Assembly (NCBI RefSeq): GCF_010983895.1
Contig: NZ_CP048836.1
Location: 3,410,001 to 3,474,000 of the forward strand
Length of the DNA stretch: 64,000 nt
DNA from: Nitrogeniibacter mangrovi
Lineage (GTDB): Bacteria; Pseudomonadota; Gammaproteobacteria; Burkholderiales; Rhodocyclaceae
Direction: 5' to 3'
The position numbers and the translations under genes are program-made. The notes under the pieces were generated by a model, which had not been told where the DNA came from, searched no databases, and saw only the letters and a list, made by a program, of their open reading frames with translations. Of the stretch, positions 1-11,733 are shown piece by piece. Position 1 is the first letter of the stretch. Every line of letters begins with the position of its first letter.

Positions 1-387
1 GCTGCCGGTCACGGTGCCGCCCTTGCGCATCTCCAGATCCGAGTAGCGGGTCACGGCCACCTTTTCGAGCATCATCGGCAAGGCGACGACCGCCACGACG
101 AGCGCCGCGGTGACATACACCATGGGCAGGAACAGCACCGCTAGGGTGATCTTGACGAGGACGAGCACCGCCGCCGCGCCCAGCTCGGAGGTGTTCATGT
201 GCTGGGCGGCCCAGTCCCAGCTGCCGATCCAGCCCATGACGCCATCGACCATCGGTTGCCAGAACACGATGCCGAGCACCAGCCAGACGAGGGCGGCGGC
301 CAGCGAGGGCCAGATCAGATGCCAGAGCACACCCCGTTCGGTGAGGCTCTTCACGGCGCGGGCATAGGCCCGGAGGATGTCCTTCAT
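1..387 (-). CDS. EI24 domain-containing membrane protein (CysZ-like), partial
   Basis: The N-terminal 129 residues of an integral membrane protein; the gene runs off the left edge. The start reads MKDILRAYARAVKSLT, followed by hydrophobic stretches at about residues 23-45 and 70-107. The start and hydrophobic pattern resemble the EI24/CysZ family of inner-membrane proteins, some of which import sulfate; the substrate here is unknown. I chose this ATG because no other ATG, GTG or TTG lies close upstream in frame. A minus-strand TACAAT box sits about 55 bases upstream, but I see no convincing -35, so the promoter is uncertain. The gene lies downstream of hrpA on the same strand, separated by about 146 bases that hold no other gene I can see. 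Confidence 0.6.
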   Translation of the reverse strand, partial: MKDILRAYARAVKSLTERGVLWHLIWPSLAAALVWLVLGIVFWQPMVDGVMGWIGSWDWAAQHMNTSELGAAAVLVLVKITLAVLFLPMVYVTAALVVAVVALPMMLEKVAVTRYSDLEMRKGGTVTGS

Positions 388-533
388 GACGACGTTGATG
401 ACCTTTTCGATGATGGTCGCATGGGCGCGACCGACACGACGGATTGTAGCGCGGCGCACAAGACATCGCCGACCCACGGGACAGACCGCGCCACGCCGGA
501 GCGGTTCCGTCGCGTCGGGCACGGAGGCCCGCG

Positions 534-3500
534 CTAACGCGGCCGCCCGTCCCAGATCTTCTTCAGCCGCTTGACCGACACCGGCATGGGCGTACGCAGC
601 TCCTGCGCGAACAGCCCCACCCGCAACTCCTCGAGCAGCCAGCGGAAATCCTCGAGGAAGGGGTCGTCCACGCCCTGGCGTTTCGCGTCGATCCATTCAC
701 GCTCGAAGGCCCGGTGCAGGGCCTGCCAGTCGGCCATGAGCTGGGCGTCCCGGTCGGGGTTGTTGCGCAGCTTGTCGAGCCGCAGGCCGGCGGCCTTGAG
801 GTAGCGCGGGTAGTGGCTGAGGCGCTCGTAGGGCACGACAGTGAGAAAACGCGGCACGATCAGCGCGTCGAGCTGGGCGCGCAGGTCGGCCGCCACCGCC
901 GGATGGGCCTTGAAGCCGGCGAGGCGCTTTTCCAGCGCGGTGCGCTCGGTCAGGATGCCATCGGTCAGGCGCAGCAGCTCCTGCCCCACCAGGGTGATGC
1001 GCGGTTTGGCCTCCTGCAGGCGCTGCGCGAAGGCGGCGGCGGTGGTGGGCAGAGGATCGACCACGCAGGTGCGCGCCAGGGTCGCCTGCACGAGCTGATC
1101 CTTGAGCTCCTGCTCGCTGCCGAGGGTGGCGTAGCGCAACGCCACGTCGCGCAGGCCGTTCATGCGCCCCAGGGCCTTCACCTGGTCCTTCAGGCACAGC
1201 GCGAACAGGCGCGCCAGACCGACGCGGTGCACCCGCTCGGCCTCCTCGGGTGTATCAAAGGGGCGCAGCGACACCGAGTCGCCGTCGTCATGCAGCGCCG
1301 GAAAGCCGATCACCTCGCGCTTGCCCACTTTCAGCGAGATCAGTTCCGGCAGCTCGCCGAAGCTCCAGTCGGTCAGGCCGCTGTATTCGGCCACGACGGT
1401 CTCGGCCTCGGGCGGCGCGGGCGCGTCCTCCTCGTCCGTGTCAGTCGCCGGCACCACCTCGGCGGAGGCCAGGGCGGCCTCGAAGGCCGCCGCCACCTGC
1501 TTGTGAAAACGCCCGCGCAACTCCGCCAGATTGCGCGACTGCGCCATCACCCGGCCGTGCGGATCCATGACCCGGAAGTTCATGAAGCAGTGCGGGTTGA
1601 GATTCTCCGGGCGGAAGGATTCGAGCGGCAGCTTGAGCTGCACCCGCTCCTCGACGAACTGCTGGAGCGCCTTGAGCAGGGGCTGCTCGGGCGTCCATTC
1701 GCCGGCCTCGACCGCATCGAGAAAGGCCTCGACGCTGTCAGCCATGGGCTGCAGGCGATGGCGGTGCTTTTGCGGCACGGTGCGCAGCAGCGCGGCCACC
1801 TTCTCCTCCAGCAGGCCCGGCACCAGCCATTCGCAGCGATGGGCTGGCACCTGGTTGAGCATGGCCAGCGGCACGGTGAGGGTGACGCCGTCGTCCGCCT
1901 CGCCCGGGGCGTGCACATAGTCGAGCTTGAGGCGCTGGCCGAACACCGCCAGATGCGCCGGGAAGCGCTCGGTGGTGATGCCCTCGGCCTCATGGCGCAT
2001 GAGCTGGTCGCGGTCGAGGTAGAGCAGCTTCGGTTCGGCCTGCTCCGCCGACTTCCGCCACGCCTCGAAACTGGCCAGATCGGTCACGTCGGCGGGGATC
2101 TTGGCGTCGTAGAAGGCTTCGATCAGGGCCTCGTCCACCAGCACGTCGGGCCGGCGCGCCTTGTGTTCCAGGCGCTCGATCTCCGCCACCAGGCGGCGGT
2201 TGTGGCGCAGGAAGGCCATCTGCCTGAGGGCGCCGGCGTCCACCTCGCCGGGCACCAGCCCCTCGCGGATGAACAGGCGGCGGCACTCGGCCGGATCGAC
2301 GTCGCGGTAGGCCACCGGCCGGCGGGCATAGAGCACCACGCCGTGCAGGGTGCCGCGTTCCCAGGCGCGCACGCTGCCCGTCGCCTTGGACCAGTGCGGA
2401 TCGAACACATGGCGCTTGATCAGGTGGGCGCCGACCGCTTCGAGCCACTCGGGCTGCACCCGCGCCAGGCAGCGGCCGAACAGGCGCGAGGTGTCCACCA
2501 GCTCGGCGCACACGATCCACTTGCCGGCCTTCTTGGCGATGCTCGAGCCCGGATGCGGCCAGAACTTGATGCCGCGCGCGCCATGGTAGGCCCCGGCCGG
2601 CTGGCCGGGCGCAGGCTTGTCCTCCTCCGCCTTGCATCCCAGGTGCCCGAGCAGGCCGGTCAGCAGCGCCTTGTGGATGGCGTCGTAGTGGGCGTCGATG
2701 GCGTTTTCCTTCCAGCCATGTTCCGCGCACAGCACATGCAGCTGGGCATGGATGTCGCGCCACTCGCGCATGCGCAGCGGCGACAGGAAGTGTGCCTTGC
2801 ACCATTGGCGCTGCTTGTTGCTGCTCTGGTGGCGCTGCACCTCGTCGAAGGCCTTCCACAGATTCCAGTACCAGAGGAATTCGGACTTCTGGTCCTGCTC
2901 GCCGCCACGGAACAGGGCATGCTTCTGGTCGGCGGTGCCGGCCTGGGCCTGCGGCCGGTCGCGCGGATCCTGCACCGACAGCGCCGCCGCGATCACCAGC
3001 ACCTCGCGCAGGCAGCCGTGGTCCCGCGCGGCCAGGATCATGCGGCCGATCTTGGGGTCGATGGGCAGCCTGGCCAGCTCGCGCCCCAGCTCGGTGAGGC
3101 GCTTGTCCTCGTCCATGGCGCCGAGCTCCTGCAGCAGCTGGTAGCCGTCGCCGATGGCCCGGGGCGTGGGGGGATCGATGAAGGGGAAATCGGCCACATC
3201 GCCCAGCTCGAGCGCGCCCATGCGCAAGATCACCGCCGCCAGCGAGGCACGCAGGATTTCCGGGTCGGTGTGCGAGGGCCGGCGCTCGAAATCGTCCTCG
3301 CCGTACAGACGGATGCAGATGCCGTCGCTGACCCGGCCGCAGCGCCCGGCACGCTGGCGCGCAGCGCTCTGGGCAATGGGCTCGATCTGCAGCTGCTCGA
3401 CCTTGTTGCGCACCGAATAGCGCTTGATGCGCGCCAGCCCGGTGTCGATCACGTAGCGGATGCCCGGCACCGTGAGCGAGGTTTCGGCCACGTTGGTGGC

Positions 3501-4529
3501 CAGCACCACCCGCCGGCCCTTGGCGCGGCTGAACACCCGCGATTGCTCCTGCGCCGACTGGCGCGCGAACAGCGGCAGGATCTCGGTGCGGTCCCCCTGC
3601 GGCGCCTTGCGCAGGGCCTCGGCGGCCTCGCGGATCTCGCGCTCGCCGGGCAGGAACACGAGGATGTCGCCCGGCCCCTCCCGGTGCGCCTCGTCCACCG
3701 CATCCACCAGGCCGGCCCACGCCTCCTGGGCGCGTTTGCTCTTGGTGGTCTCCTCCTCCGGCCGGTAGCGCATCTCGATGGGATACAGGCGCCCGGACAC
3801 CTCGATGACCGGTGCGGGCTTGCCGGTCGCGTCGGCGAAATGGTGCGCGAAGCGCTCGGCGTCGATGGTGGCCGAGGTGATGATCAGCTTCAGGTCGGGC
3901 CGCCTGGGCAGCAGGCGCTTGAGATAGCCGAGCAGGAAATCGATGTTGAGGCTGCGCTCGTGCGCCTCGTCGATGATCAGGGTGTCGTAGGCGTTCAGGT
4001 AGCGGTCGCCCTGGGTCTCCGCCAGCAGGATGCCGTCGGTCATCAGCTTGATGTGGCTGGTGGGGCTGAGCCGGTCGGTGAAGCGGATCTTGTAGCCCAC
4101 CGCCTGACCGATGGGACTGCCCAGCTCCTCGGCGATGCGCTCGGCGGTGGTGCGCGCGGCGATGCGGCGCGGCTGGGTGTGGCCGATCAGCCCACCCACG
4201 CCGCGCCCGAGCGCCAGGCACAGCTTGGGCAGCTGGGTGGTCTTGCCGGAGCCGGTCTCGCCGCAGACGATGACCACCTGGTGGGCGCGCAGGGCCGCGG
4301 CGATGACCTCGCGCTGGGCGCTGACCGGCAATTCGTCGGGAAACGTCGGGCGTGGCAGCGCGGCCGCCCGCGCCGCGCGGCGCGCGAGCGAGGCCTCGAG
4401 GCGCGCGCGCAGCTTGTCCGGCAGGCTGGCAACGTCCGCCGGGCGCGGTTTGAGACGCTTCAGGTCGCGGGACAAACGGTGGCGATCGGCCACCATGCAT
4501 TGGTCGAGGAGGGCAAACGGATCAGGCAC
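534..4529 (-). CDS. hrpA: ATP-dependent RNA helicase HrpA
   Basis: A DEAH-box RNA helicase of 1331 residues, the usual length for bacterial HrpA. Visible motifs are Walker A GETGSGKT at about 90-97, DEAH at 187-190 followed by ERSLNIDFLLGYL, SAT at about 219-221, and QRAGRCGR (motif VI). A helicase-associated/OB region and the long HrpA-specific C-terminal domain (DUF3418 type) follow. HrpA is a cytoplasmic helicase that in E. coli resolves collided or stalled ribosomes. The start is GTG; the next in-frame ATG is 11 codons later, but the residues between (LLDQCMVADRHRLSRDL) align with the E. coli N-terminus, so GTG is preferred. It lies 16 bases after the crcB stop and may be co-transcribed with it. 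Confidence 0.95.
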   Translation of the reverse strand: MPDPFALLDQCMVADRHRLSRDLKRLKPRPADVASLPDKLRARLEASLARRAARAAALPRPTFPDELPVSAQREVIAAALRAHQVVIVCGETGSGKTTQLPKLCLALGRGVGGLIGHTQPRRIAARTTAERIAEELGSPIGQAVGYKIRFTDRLSPTSHIKLMTDGILLAETQGDRYLNAYDTLIIDEAHERSLNIDFLLGYLKRLLPRRPDLKLIITSATIDAERFAHHFADATGKPAPVIEVSGRLYPIEMRYRPEEETTKSKRAQEAWAGLVDAVDEAHREGPGDILVFLPGEREIREAAEALRKAPQGDRTEILPLFARQSAQEQSRVFSRAKGRRVVLATNVAETSLTVPGIRYVIDTGLARIKRYSVRNKVEQLQIEPIAQSAARQRAGRCGRVSDGICIRLYGEDDFERRPSHTDPEILRASLAAVILRMGALELGDVADFPFIDPPTPRAIGDGYQLLQELGAMDEDKRLTELGRELARLPIDPKIGRMILAARDHGCLREVLVIAAALSVQDPRDRPQAQAGTADQKHALFRGGEQDQKSEFLWYWNLWKAFDEVQRHQSSNKQRQWCKAHFLSPLRMREWRDIHAQLHVLCAEHGWKENAIDAHYDAIHKALLTGLLGHLGCKAEEDKPAPGQPAGAYHGARGIKFWPHPGSSIAKKAGKWIVCAELVDTSRLFGRCLARVQPEWLEAVGAHLIKRHVFDPHWSKATGSVRAWERGTLHGVVLYARRPVAYRDVDPAECRRLFIREGLVPGEVDAGALRQMAFLRHNRRLVAEIERLEHKARRPDVLVDEALIEAFYDAKIPADVTDLASFEAWRKSAEQAEPKLLYLDRDQLMRHEAEGITTERFPAHLAVFGQRLKLDYVHAPGEADDGVTLTVPLAMLNQVPAHRCEWLVPGLLEEKVAALLRTVPQKHRHRLQPMADSVEAFLDAVEAGEWTPEQPLLKALQQFVEERVQLKLPLESFRPENLNPHCFMNFRVMDPHGRVMAQSRNLAELRGRFHKQVAAAFEAALASAEVVPATDTDEEDAPAPPEAETVVAEYSGLTDWSFGELPELISLKVGKREVIGFPALHDDGDSVSLRPFDTPEEAERVHRVGLARLFALCLKDQVKALGRMNGLRDVALRYATLGSEQELKDQLVQATLARTCVVDPLPTTAAAFAQRLQEAKPRITLVGQELLRLTDGILTERTALEKRLAGFKAHPAVAADLRAQLDALIVPRFLTVVPYERLSHYPRYLKAAGLRLDKLRNNPDRDAQLMADWQALHRAFEREWIDAKRQGVDDPFLEDFRWLLEELRVGLFAQELRTPMPVSVKRLKKIWDGRPR

Positions 4530-4545
4530 GGACGAACGGACAGGC

Positions 4546-4932
4546 TCAGGCGCGGACGATGAACTGGAAGGTGAAGATGCCCACGCCGGTCATGAGCAGC
4601 GAGCCGCCCAGGTGCACCGAGGCGGTCAGCGCCGCCCAGCCGTACTGGCCGGCACCGATCATGGTCACCACCTCGGCCGAAAAGGTCGAGAATGTGGTCA
4701 GCGCGCCGAGGAAGCCGGTCACCGCGAACCAGCGCACCTCCGGCGGCAGCGCCGTCTGGTGGGCGAAGAAGGCCACCGCCAGACCGATCAGGTAGGCCCC
4801 GAGCAGGTTGGCCGCGAGGGTGCCGAGGGGCAGCTGAACGAAAACCGGATTGAGCCGCACCCCCAGCCACCACCGAATCCAGGCGCCCAGGGCCGCGCCC
4901 AGTCCGACAGCGAGGAATCCGGAGGGATTCAT
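4546..4932 (-). CDS. crcB: Fluoride channel CrcB/Fluc
   Basis: A 128-residue, four-helix membrane protein of the Fluc/CrcB family, which exports fluoride as an antiparallel dimer. The signature stretches are GTLAANLLGAYLIG (about 37-50, with the conserved Asn) and TGFLGALTTFSTFS (about 72-85). The open frame extends upstream, but the family starts at MNPSGFLAVGLG, so that ATG is used. No fluoride riboswitch is recognisable upstream: a minus-strand TAGAAT box lies only about 33 bases before the ATG, leaving little room for one. The gene is followed closely by hrpA. Confidence 0.93.
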   Translation of the reverse strand: MNPSGFLAVGLGAALGAWIRWWLGVRLNPVFVQLPLGTLAANLLGAYLIGLAVAFFAHQTALPPEVRWFAVTGFLGALTTFSTFSAEVVTMIGAGQYGWAALTASVHLGGSLLMTGVGIFTFQFIVRA

Positions 4933-4964
4933 GATGGCAGCCATCCAGTGGGCAAGACCCCGGC

Positions 4965-4993
4965 ATTCTAGCCGTTTGCGCCCCGCGGCGAAA
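4965..4993 (-). promoter_or_regulatory. Probable sigma-70 promoter of crcB
   Basis: On the minus strand TTTCGC is followed after 17 bases by TAGAAT. The start point would lie about 25 bases before the crcB ATG. The -10 is good and the -35 only fair; this is pattern matching. Confidence 0.35.
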
Positions 4994-5055
4994 ATCGGCT
5001 CGCCATGTAAGGTCGCCGCCACGGAGGCGGTCCAAACACTCAGGAGGATTCATTC

Positions 5056-5571
5056 ATGCTCTTGAGCCTTGGCAAACGCAGGGCCTTCGACCAGGTGGTG
5101 CGCGCCTACGGCAGCGAGCTGTTCCGCTTCGCCTACTGGCTGTGCGGCGACCGCTTCGTCGCCGAGGACCTGGTCCAGGAAGCGTTTGCGCGCGCCTGGC
5201 GCAACTGGGAGCAGCTGCGCGACAAGTCGGCGCCCAAGCCGTGGCTGCTGACGATCCTGCGCAACGAGCACGCCCGCCTCTACGAGCGCAAGCGCCTCGA
5301 GATGGTGGACGCGGCCCCCGAGGACCTGGCCATCGCTGCCGAGGACAACCCCCTGGAATTGCTGGAACTGGAACAAGTGATCGACCGCCTGCCCCTGTCG
5401 CTACGCGAACCCTTCCTGCTGCAAACGCTGGGCGGCTTTTCCTGCGCGGAGATCGCCGCCCAGCTCGAGACCACGGAAGGCGCGGTCATGGTGCGGCTGA
5501 CCCGTGCCCGACAGGCCCTGCGCGGCCTGCTCGAGACCGCCACCGGCCAGACCCGACGAGGTGCGCGATGA
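5056..5571 (+). CDS. ECF-type RNA polymerase sigma factor
   Basis: A 171-residue sigma factor with only regions 2 and 4. Region 2 (about 8-75) contains FRFAYWLCGDRFVAEDLVQE, the core-binding and -10 recognition stretch; region 4 (about 113-165) contains the helix-turn-helix in GFSCAEIAAQLETTEGAVMVRL. A strong ribosome-binding site (GGAGGATTC) precedes the ATG. Its stop overlaps the start of the next gene (ATGA); that protein has a zinc-type anti-sigma motif and one membrane segment, so the pair is probably a sigma factor with its anti-sigma factor. The signal and target promoters are unknown. Confidence 0.9.
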   Translation: MLLSLGKRRAFDQVVRAYGSELFRFAYWLCGDRFVAEDLVQEAFARAWRNWEQLRDKSAPKPWLLTILRNEHARLYERKRLEMVDAAPEDLAIAAEDNPLELLELEQVIDRLPLSLREPFLLQTLGGFSCAEIAAQLETTEGAVMVRLTRARQALRGLLETATGQTRRGAR

Positions 5572-6275
5572 AACCGGCCCTGTCCTACACCTGCCTCGAC
5601 CTGCGCCGCGAGAAGCTGGCCGACCCCAAACGCCTGTCCGCGGACGCGCGGGCCCACCTGGCCGAGTGCGGCGCCTGCCGCCAGTTCGCGCATGGCATCG
5701 ACACCCTGGAGCAGCAGGTGGCCAAGGTGCTGGCTATCCCGGTGCCGGACGGCCTCGCCGACCGGGTGCTGTTGCGCGTCCATCGCAACCAGAAACGCCC
5801 CTGGCGGCTGTGGGCGCTGGCGGCTAGCGTCCTGCTGAGCTTCGGCATCGGCACCGTGCAGTGGCAGCCGCGCACGAAGCCGGACTATGCGCGCTTCGCC
5901 ATCGAGCACGTGATGCATGAGCCGCAGTCCTTTACCGAACACCGGCTCACCGACCCGTCGCGCTTCCGTCTGGTGCTGGCCAACTTCGGCGGCCACCTGC
6001 TCGCCCCGATCGGCAAGGTGCGCTACATGCGCCTGTGCCCGGTACCCAACGGCACCGGCTGGCACATCGTGCTCGACACCGAGGTCGGGCCGGTCACGCT
6101 GCTGCTCATTCCGGGCAAGGAGATTTCCGGCAAGGCGTTCGAAGCCAAGTTCGCCGGCATGACCGCACGGGCGCTGCCGGGCGGCCAGGGCTACTACGCC
6201 ATCGTCGCGGAGACGCCACAGATCGTGGACGCGGTGGAAAAGCTCATCGACGCGCGGGTGCGCTGGCGGACCTGA
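5568..6275 (+). CDS. DUF3379-like membrane protein, probable anti-sigma factor
   Basis: A 235-residue protein with a cytosolic N-terminus, one membrane helix at about 81-99 (WALAASVLLSFGIGTVQW) and a C-terminal domain predicted to be periplasmic. The N-terminus carries His30-x3-Cys34-x2-Cys37 (HLAECGAC), the HxxxCxxC arrangement of zinc-type anti-sigma factors. It resembles DUF3379-type proteins that sit beside ECF sigma factors. The ATG overlaps the sigma-factor stop by four bases. Inferred role: holding the sigma factor at the membrane until a periplasmic signal arrives. It converges on the EAL response regulator with only four bases between them. Confidence 0.75.
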   Translation: MKPALSYTCLDLRREKLADPKRLSADARAHLAECGACRQFAHGIDTLEQQVAKVLAIPVPDGLADRVLLRVHRNQKRPWRLWALAASVLLSFGIGTVQWQPRTKPDYARFAIEHVMHEPQSFTEHRLTDPSRFRLVLANFGGHLLAPIGKVRYMRLCPVPNGTGWHIVLDTEVGPVTLLLIPGKEISGKAFEAKFAGMTARALPGGQGYYAIVAETPQIVDAVEKLIDARVRWRT

Positions 6276-6279
6276 GCGC

Positions 6280-8414
6280 TCAGCGCGGACGCCGTGCGAG
6301 CATGCGCGCCTCGGGCAGCCCCACCGCCAGCACCTTGCCGAACTGGTCCGCCGCCATCGGCCGGGCGAACAGGTAGCCCTGCATCACCGGGCAGCCCTCG
6401 GCCTGCAGCACCCGGGCCTGGGCGACCGTCTCGACCCCCTCGGCCACCAGGCCGATGCCGAGGCTGCGGGCCATGCCAATGATGGCGCGCACGATGGCCG
6501 GGTCGTCATGGCCGGCATCGCAATCCTGCACGAAGGAACGGTCGATCTTGAGCGTGTTGACCGCGAAGCGCTTGAGGTAGGCCAGCGACGAGTAGCCGGT
6601 GCCGAAATCGTCCACCGCCAGCGACAGACCCATGTCGTGCATCTGCACCAGCAGTTCCGCGGTGCTGCGGGTATCGCGCATGAGGGCCGATTCGGTCACT
6701 TCGAGTTCGATGAGCGCCGGATCGGTACCGGTCTCGTCCAGTACCGCGCGCACCTGATCGACCAGATCCTGGCGACCGAACTGGCTCGCCGACAGGTTGA
6801 CCGCCACCGGCACGAGGGCATTGCCCGACGCCCGCCATCGCCCCAGGTCCTCGCAGGCCCGTCTCAGCACCCACTGCCCCAGTTGGTGGATCAGGCCGAT
6901 CTCCTCGGCCAGGGGGATGAAGGCATCGGGGCCGATCACCCCTTCGTCGGGATGTTCCCAGCGAATCAGGGCCTCGCAACCGACCACCCGGCCGGCATCG
7001 GCGTCGACCTTGGGCTGGTAGAGCAGGGTGAACTGTTCCCGATCAATGGCCACGCGCAGCGCGTTTTCCATGGACAGGCGCGCGAAGGCATCGACCTTCA
7101 TGCGCTCGGTATAGCACTGGATCGCATCGAGCGCATCGCGGCGGCGCAACGCGCCGAGGGCCATCTCCGCCGATTTGAGCAGCGCTTCGGCACTCTCGCC
7201 ATGCTCCGGGAAGAAGGCCAGTCCGGCACTCAGGGTGAAGGTGAGCGACTGTTCGCCGAGCTTGACCGGCGAGCTGGCGCGGCGCAGCAGTGCCTGCACC
7301 TCCGCCTCGACCTGCTCGCGGCCGCGGGTGCCCTCGATGAACAGTCCGAAGTTGTCGGCGCTCAGGCGCGCCATGCGCGGCGCGTCCATGCTCTGCGGCG
7401 AGCCGCCATCGGGCCCGATGCTGCCGTAGCCCTGGCCGAGGCGCACCGCCAGCACCTGCAGCACCTGATCGGCGGCATCCTGGCCCAGCGTCTCGTTGAT
7501 GCGCTTGAAGCGGTCCACATTGATGAGCACCACCGCGCAATGGCCGCCGCGGGAGCTCTCGCGCATCAGCGCCGACTGTAGCGCCTCGCGGAAATGCGCC
7601 CGGTTGGGCAGCCCGGTGAGGTCGTCGAAGTAGGCCAGCTGGCGGATGCGCCGCTCCGCGTCCACCCGCTCCGTGATGTCCTGCAAGGTGCCCTGGACGC
7701 GGCGCACCGAACCGTCGGCATCGAGAATCGGCACCGCCACCTCCTGGGTGGTGCTGACCATGCCGTCGGGCCGCACGATGCGGTATTCGAGGGTGTAGCG
7801 CTGGCCCTTGCGCACCCCCTCGATGGCCTCGTGCAGCTTCGCCCGGTCGGCCGGATAGACGCGCTCGAACAGGGCCGCCATGCGGGTGCCGAAACCGTCC
7901 GGACTCTCGCCGAACAGGGCGCAGTAGGTGTCGGAGCGGTGACAGGTATCGCTGCCCGGATCCCATTCCCAGCTGCCGATGCGCGCGATCTGCTGGGCCG
8001 AGCGCAGGTTGCGCTCGCTGGCCACCAGTTCGTCGAAGGCGGCCGCGGCGCGCAGCGCATAGCGCACCCGATGACGCAGCAGGGTCCAGTTGATCGGCTT
8101 GGAGATGAAGTCGGTGGCGCCGCTGTCGTAGGCCTTCTCGATGGAGGCGGTGTCCTCCAGGCCGGTAAGCATGATGATGGGCTCGAAGGCGCCGCGCTCG
8201 CGCAGCCGGCGACAGGTCTCGAAGCCGTCCATGCCCGGCATCATCACATCGAGCAGCACCAGATCCGGACGCTGCCGCGCGTAGGCCTCGAGGCCCGCCT
8301 CGCCGTCCGGCGCCTCGTCGACGACGAAGCCGGCCTCTTCGAGCGCCGCGCATGCGAGCATGCGATTGATGTCGTCGTCGTCGATGACCAGCAACCGGAC
8401 CGGATCGGTCTTCG

Positions 8415-8418
<4 letters not shown>
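6280..8418 (-). CDS. Response regulator with PAS, degenerate GGDEF and intact EAL domains
   Basis: A 712-residue protein. Receiver domain at about 8-120 with phospho-acceptor Asp57 (LVLLDVMMPGMDG) and lysine in ISKPINW. A PAS fold follows at about 145-250. The GGDEF domain (about 262-430) keeps DDLTGLPNR, but the catalytic loop reads SADNF instead of GGDEF, so it should not make c-di-GMP. The EAL domain (about 450-690) has its key motifs: CEALIRWEHP, NLSASQF, ELEVTESALM, DDFGTGYSSLAYLKR and AEGVET. Predicted activity is phosphorylation-controlled c-di-GMP hydrolysis. Its ATG overlaps the stop of the hybrid kinase gene (ATGA), making it the likely output of that kinase. It is the last gene of the TonB-receptor/YfiR operon. 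Confidence 0.9.
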
Positions 8419-11197
<2,779 letters not shown>

Positions 11198-11201
<4 letters not shown>

Positions 11202-11731
11202 GGTCCGTCCTCCCCGACCAGCCTGCGCGCCAGCTTCAGCAGCTGGGCGCTGAGCTTGAGACCGTCATGCTCGAGCGTCCCCCGGTTGATGTCGAAGCGC
11301 ACCCGGTCGTCCTCGGTGACGAACCCGATCGCCCCGCCGGCCTCGACGAAGCCGTCGATGTCGCTGACCGTCAGCACCGGCGCGCCATCCAGGTCGCGCA
11401 GGGTGGCATTCAGACGCCGCTGTTCGGAGGCCGCCAGGAACAGGACCTGGCAATCCCGCGCACGCTCGGCCGATTCCGGATAGCGGATGCGCACTGCGCG
11501 CCCCTGCGCCAGGCGGGACTCGAGACCGGCCAGATGGGTGCCGAAGGGATCGCGGCCGAGCACGCAGATGTCGATGGGCGCCCCGGGCGGCAGCGCCGCC
11601 TCAGGCCAGGTCGCATAGCGGGCGAAGTTGAGCAGGAACACCGCCTTGAGCTGGTACTCGGTCGGGGCGGCCAGGGCCGGCACGACACAGGAGAGCAGCA
11701 GCAGGAAGGAGGCAAGCAGACGCGCGAACAT
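11198..11731 (-). CDS. YfiR-like periplasmic regulator (DUF4154)
   Basis: A 177-residue protein with an N-terminal signal peptide (about 1-22, MFARLLASFLLLLSCVVPALA). The mature part opens with EYQLKAVFLLNFARYATWP, typical of the YfiR/DUF4154 family, and has the family's C-terminal GFVTEDDRVRFDIN. In Pseudomonas, YfiR is a periplasmic repressor that binds the periplasmic domain of the cyclase YfiN. Here the partner would be the kinase gene that follows, whose start overlaps this stop. I chose the ATG two bases after the upstream receptor's stop, because it gives a clean signal peptide; upstream in-frame starts lie inside the receptor gene. Confidence 0.85.
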
Positions 11732-11733
11732 GC

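Noticed and set aside
714-4562. A 1282-codon open frame on the plus strand opposite hrpA
   Set aside because: It is an antisense shadow of hrpA caused by high G+C; its translation is low-complexity (Leu/Gly/Arg/His-rich) without any domain, and hrpA itself is complete.
4933-5055. Possible fluoride riboswitch before crcB
   Set aside because: The crcB leader predicted from the TAGAAT box is about 25 bases, too short, and I do not see the conserved riboswitch core.
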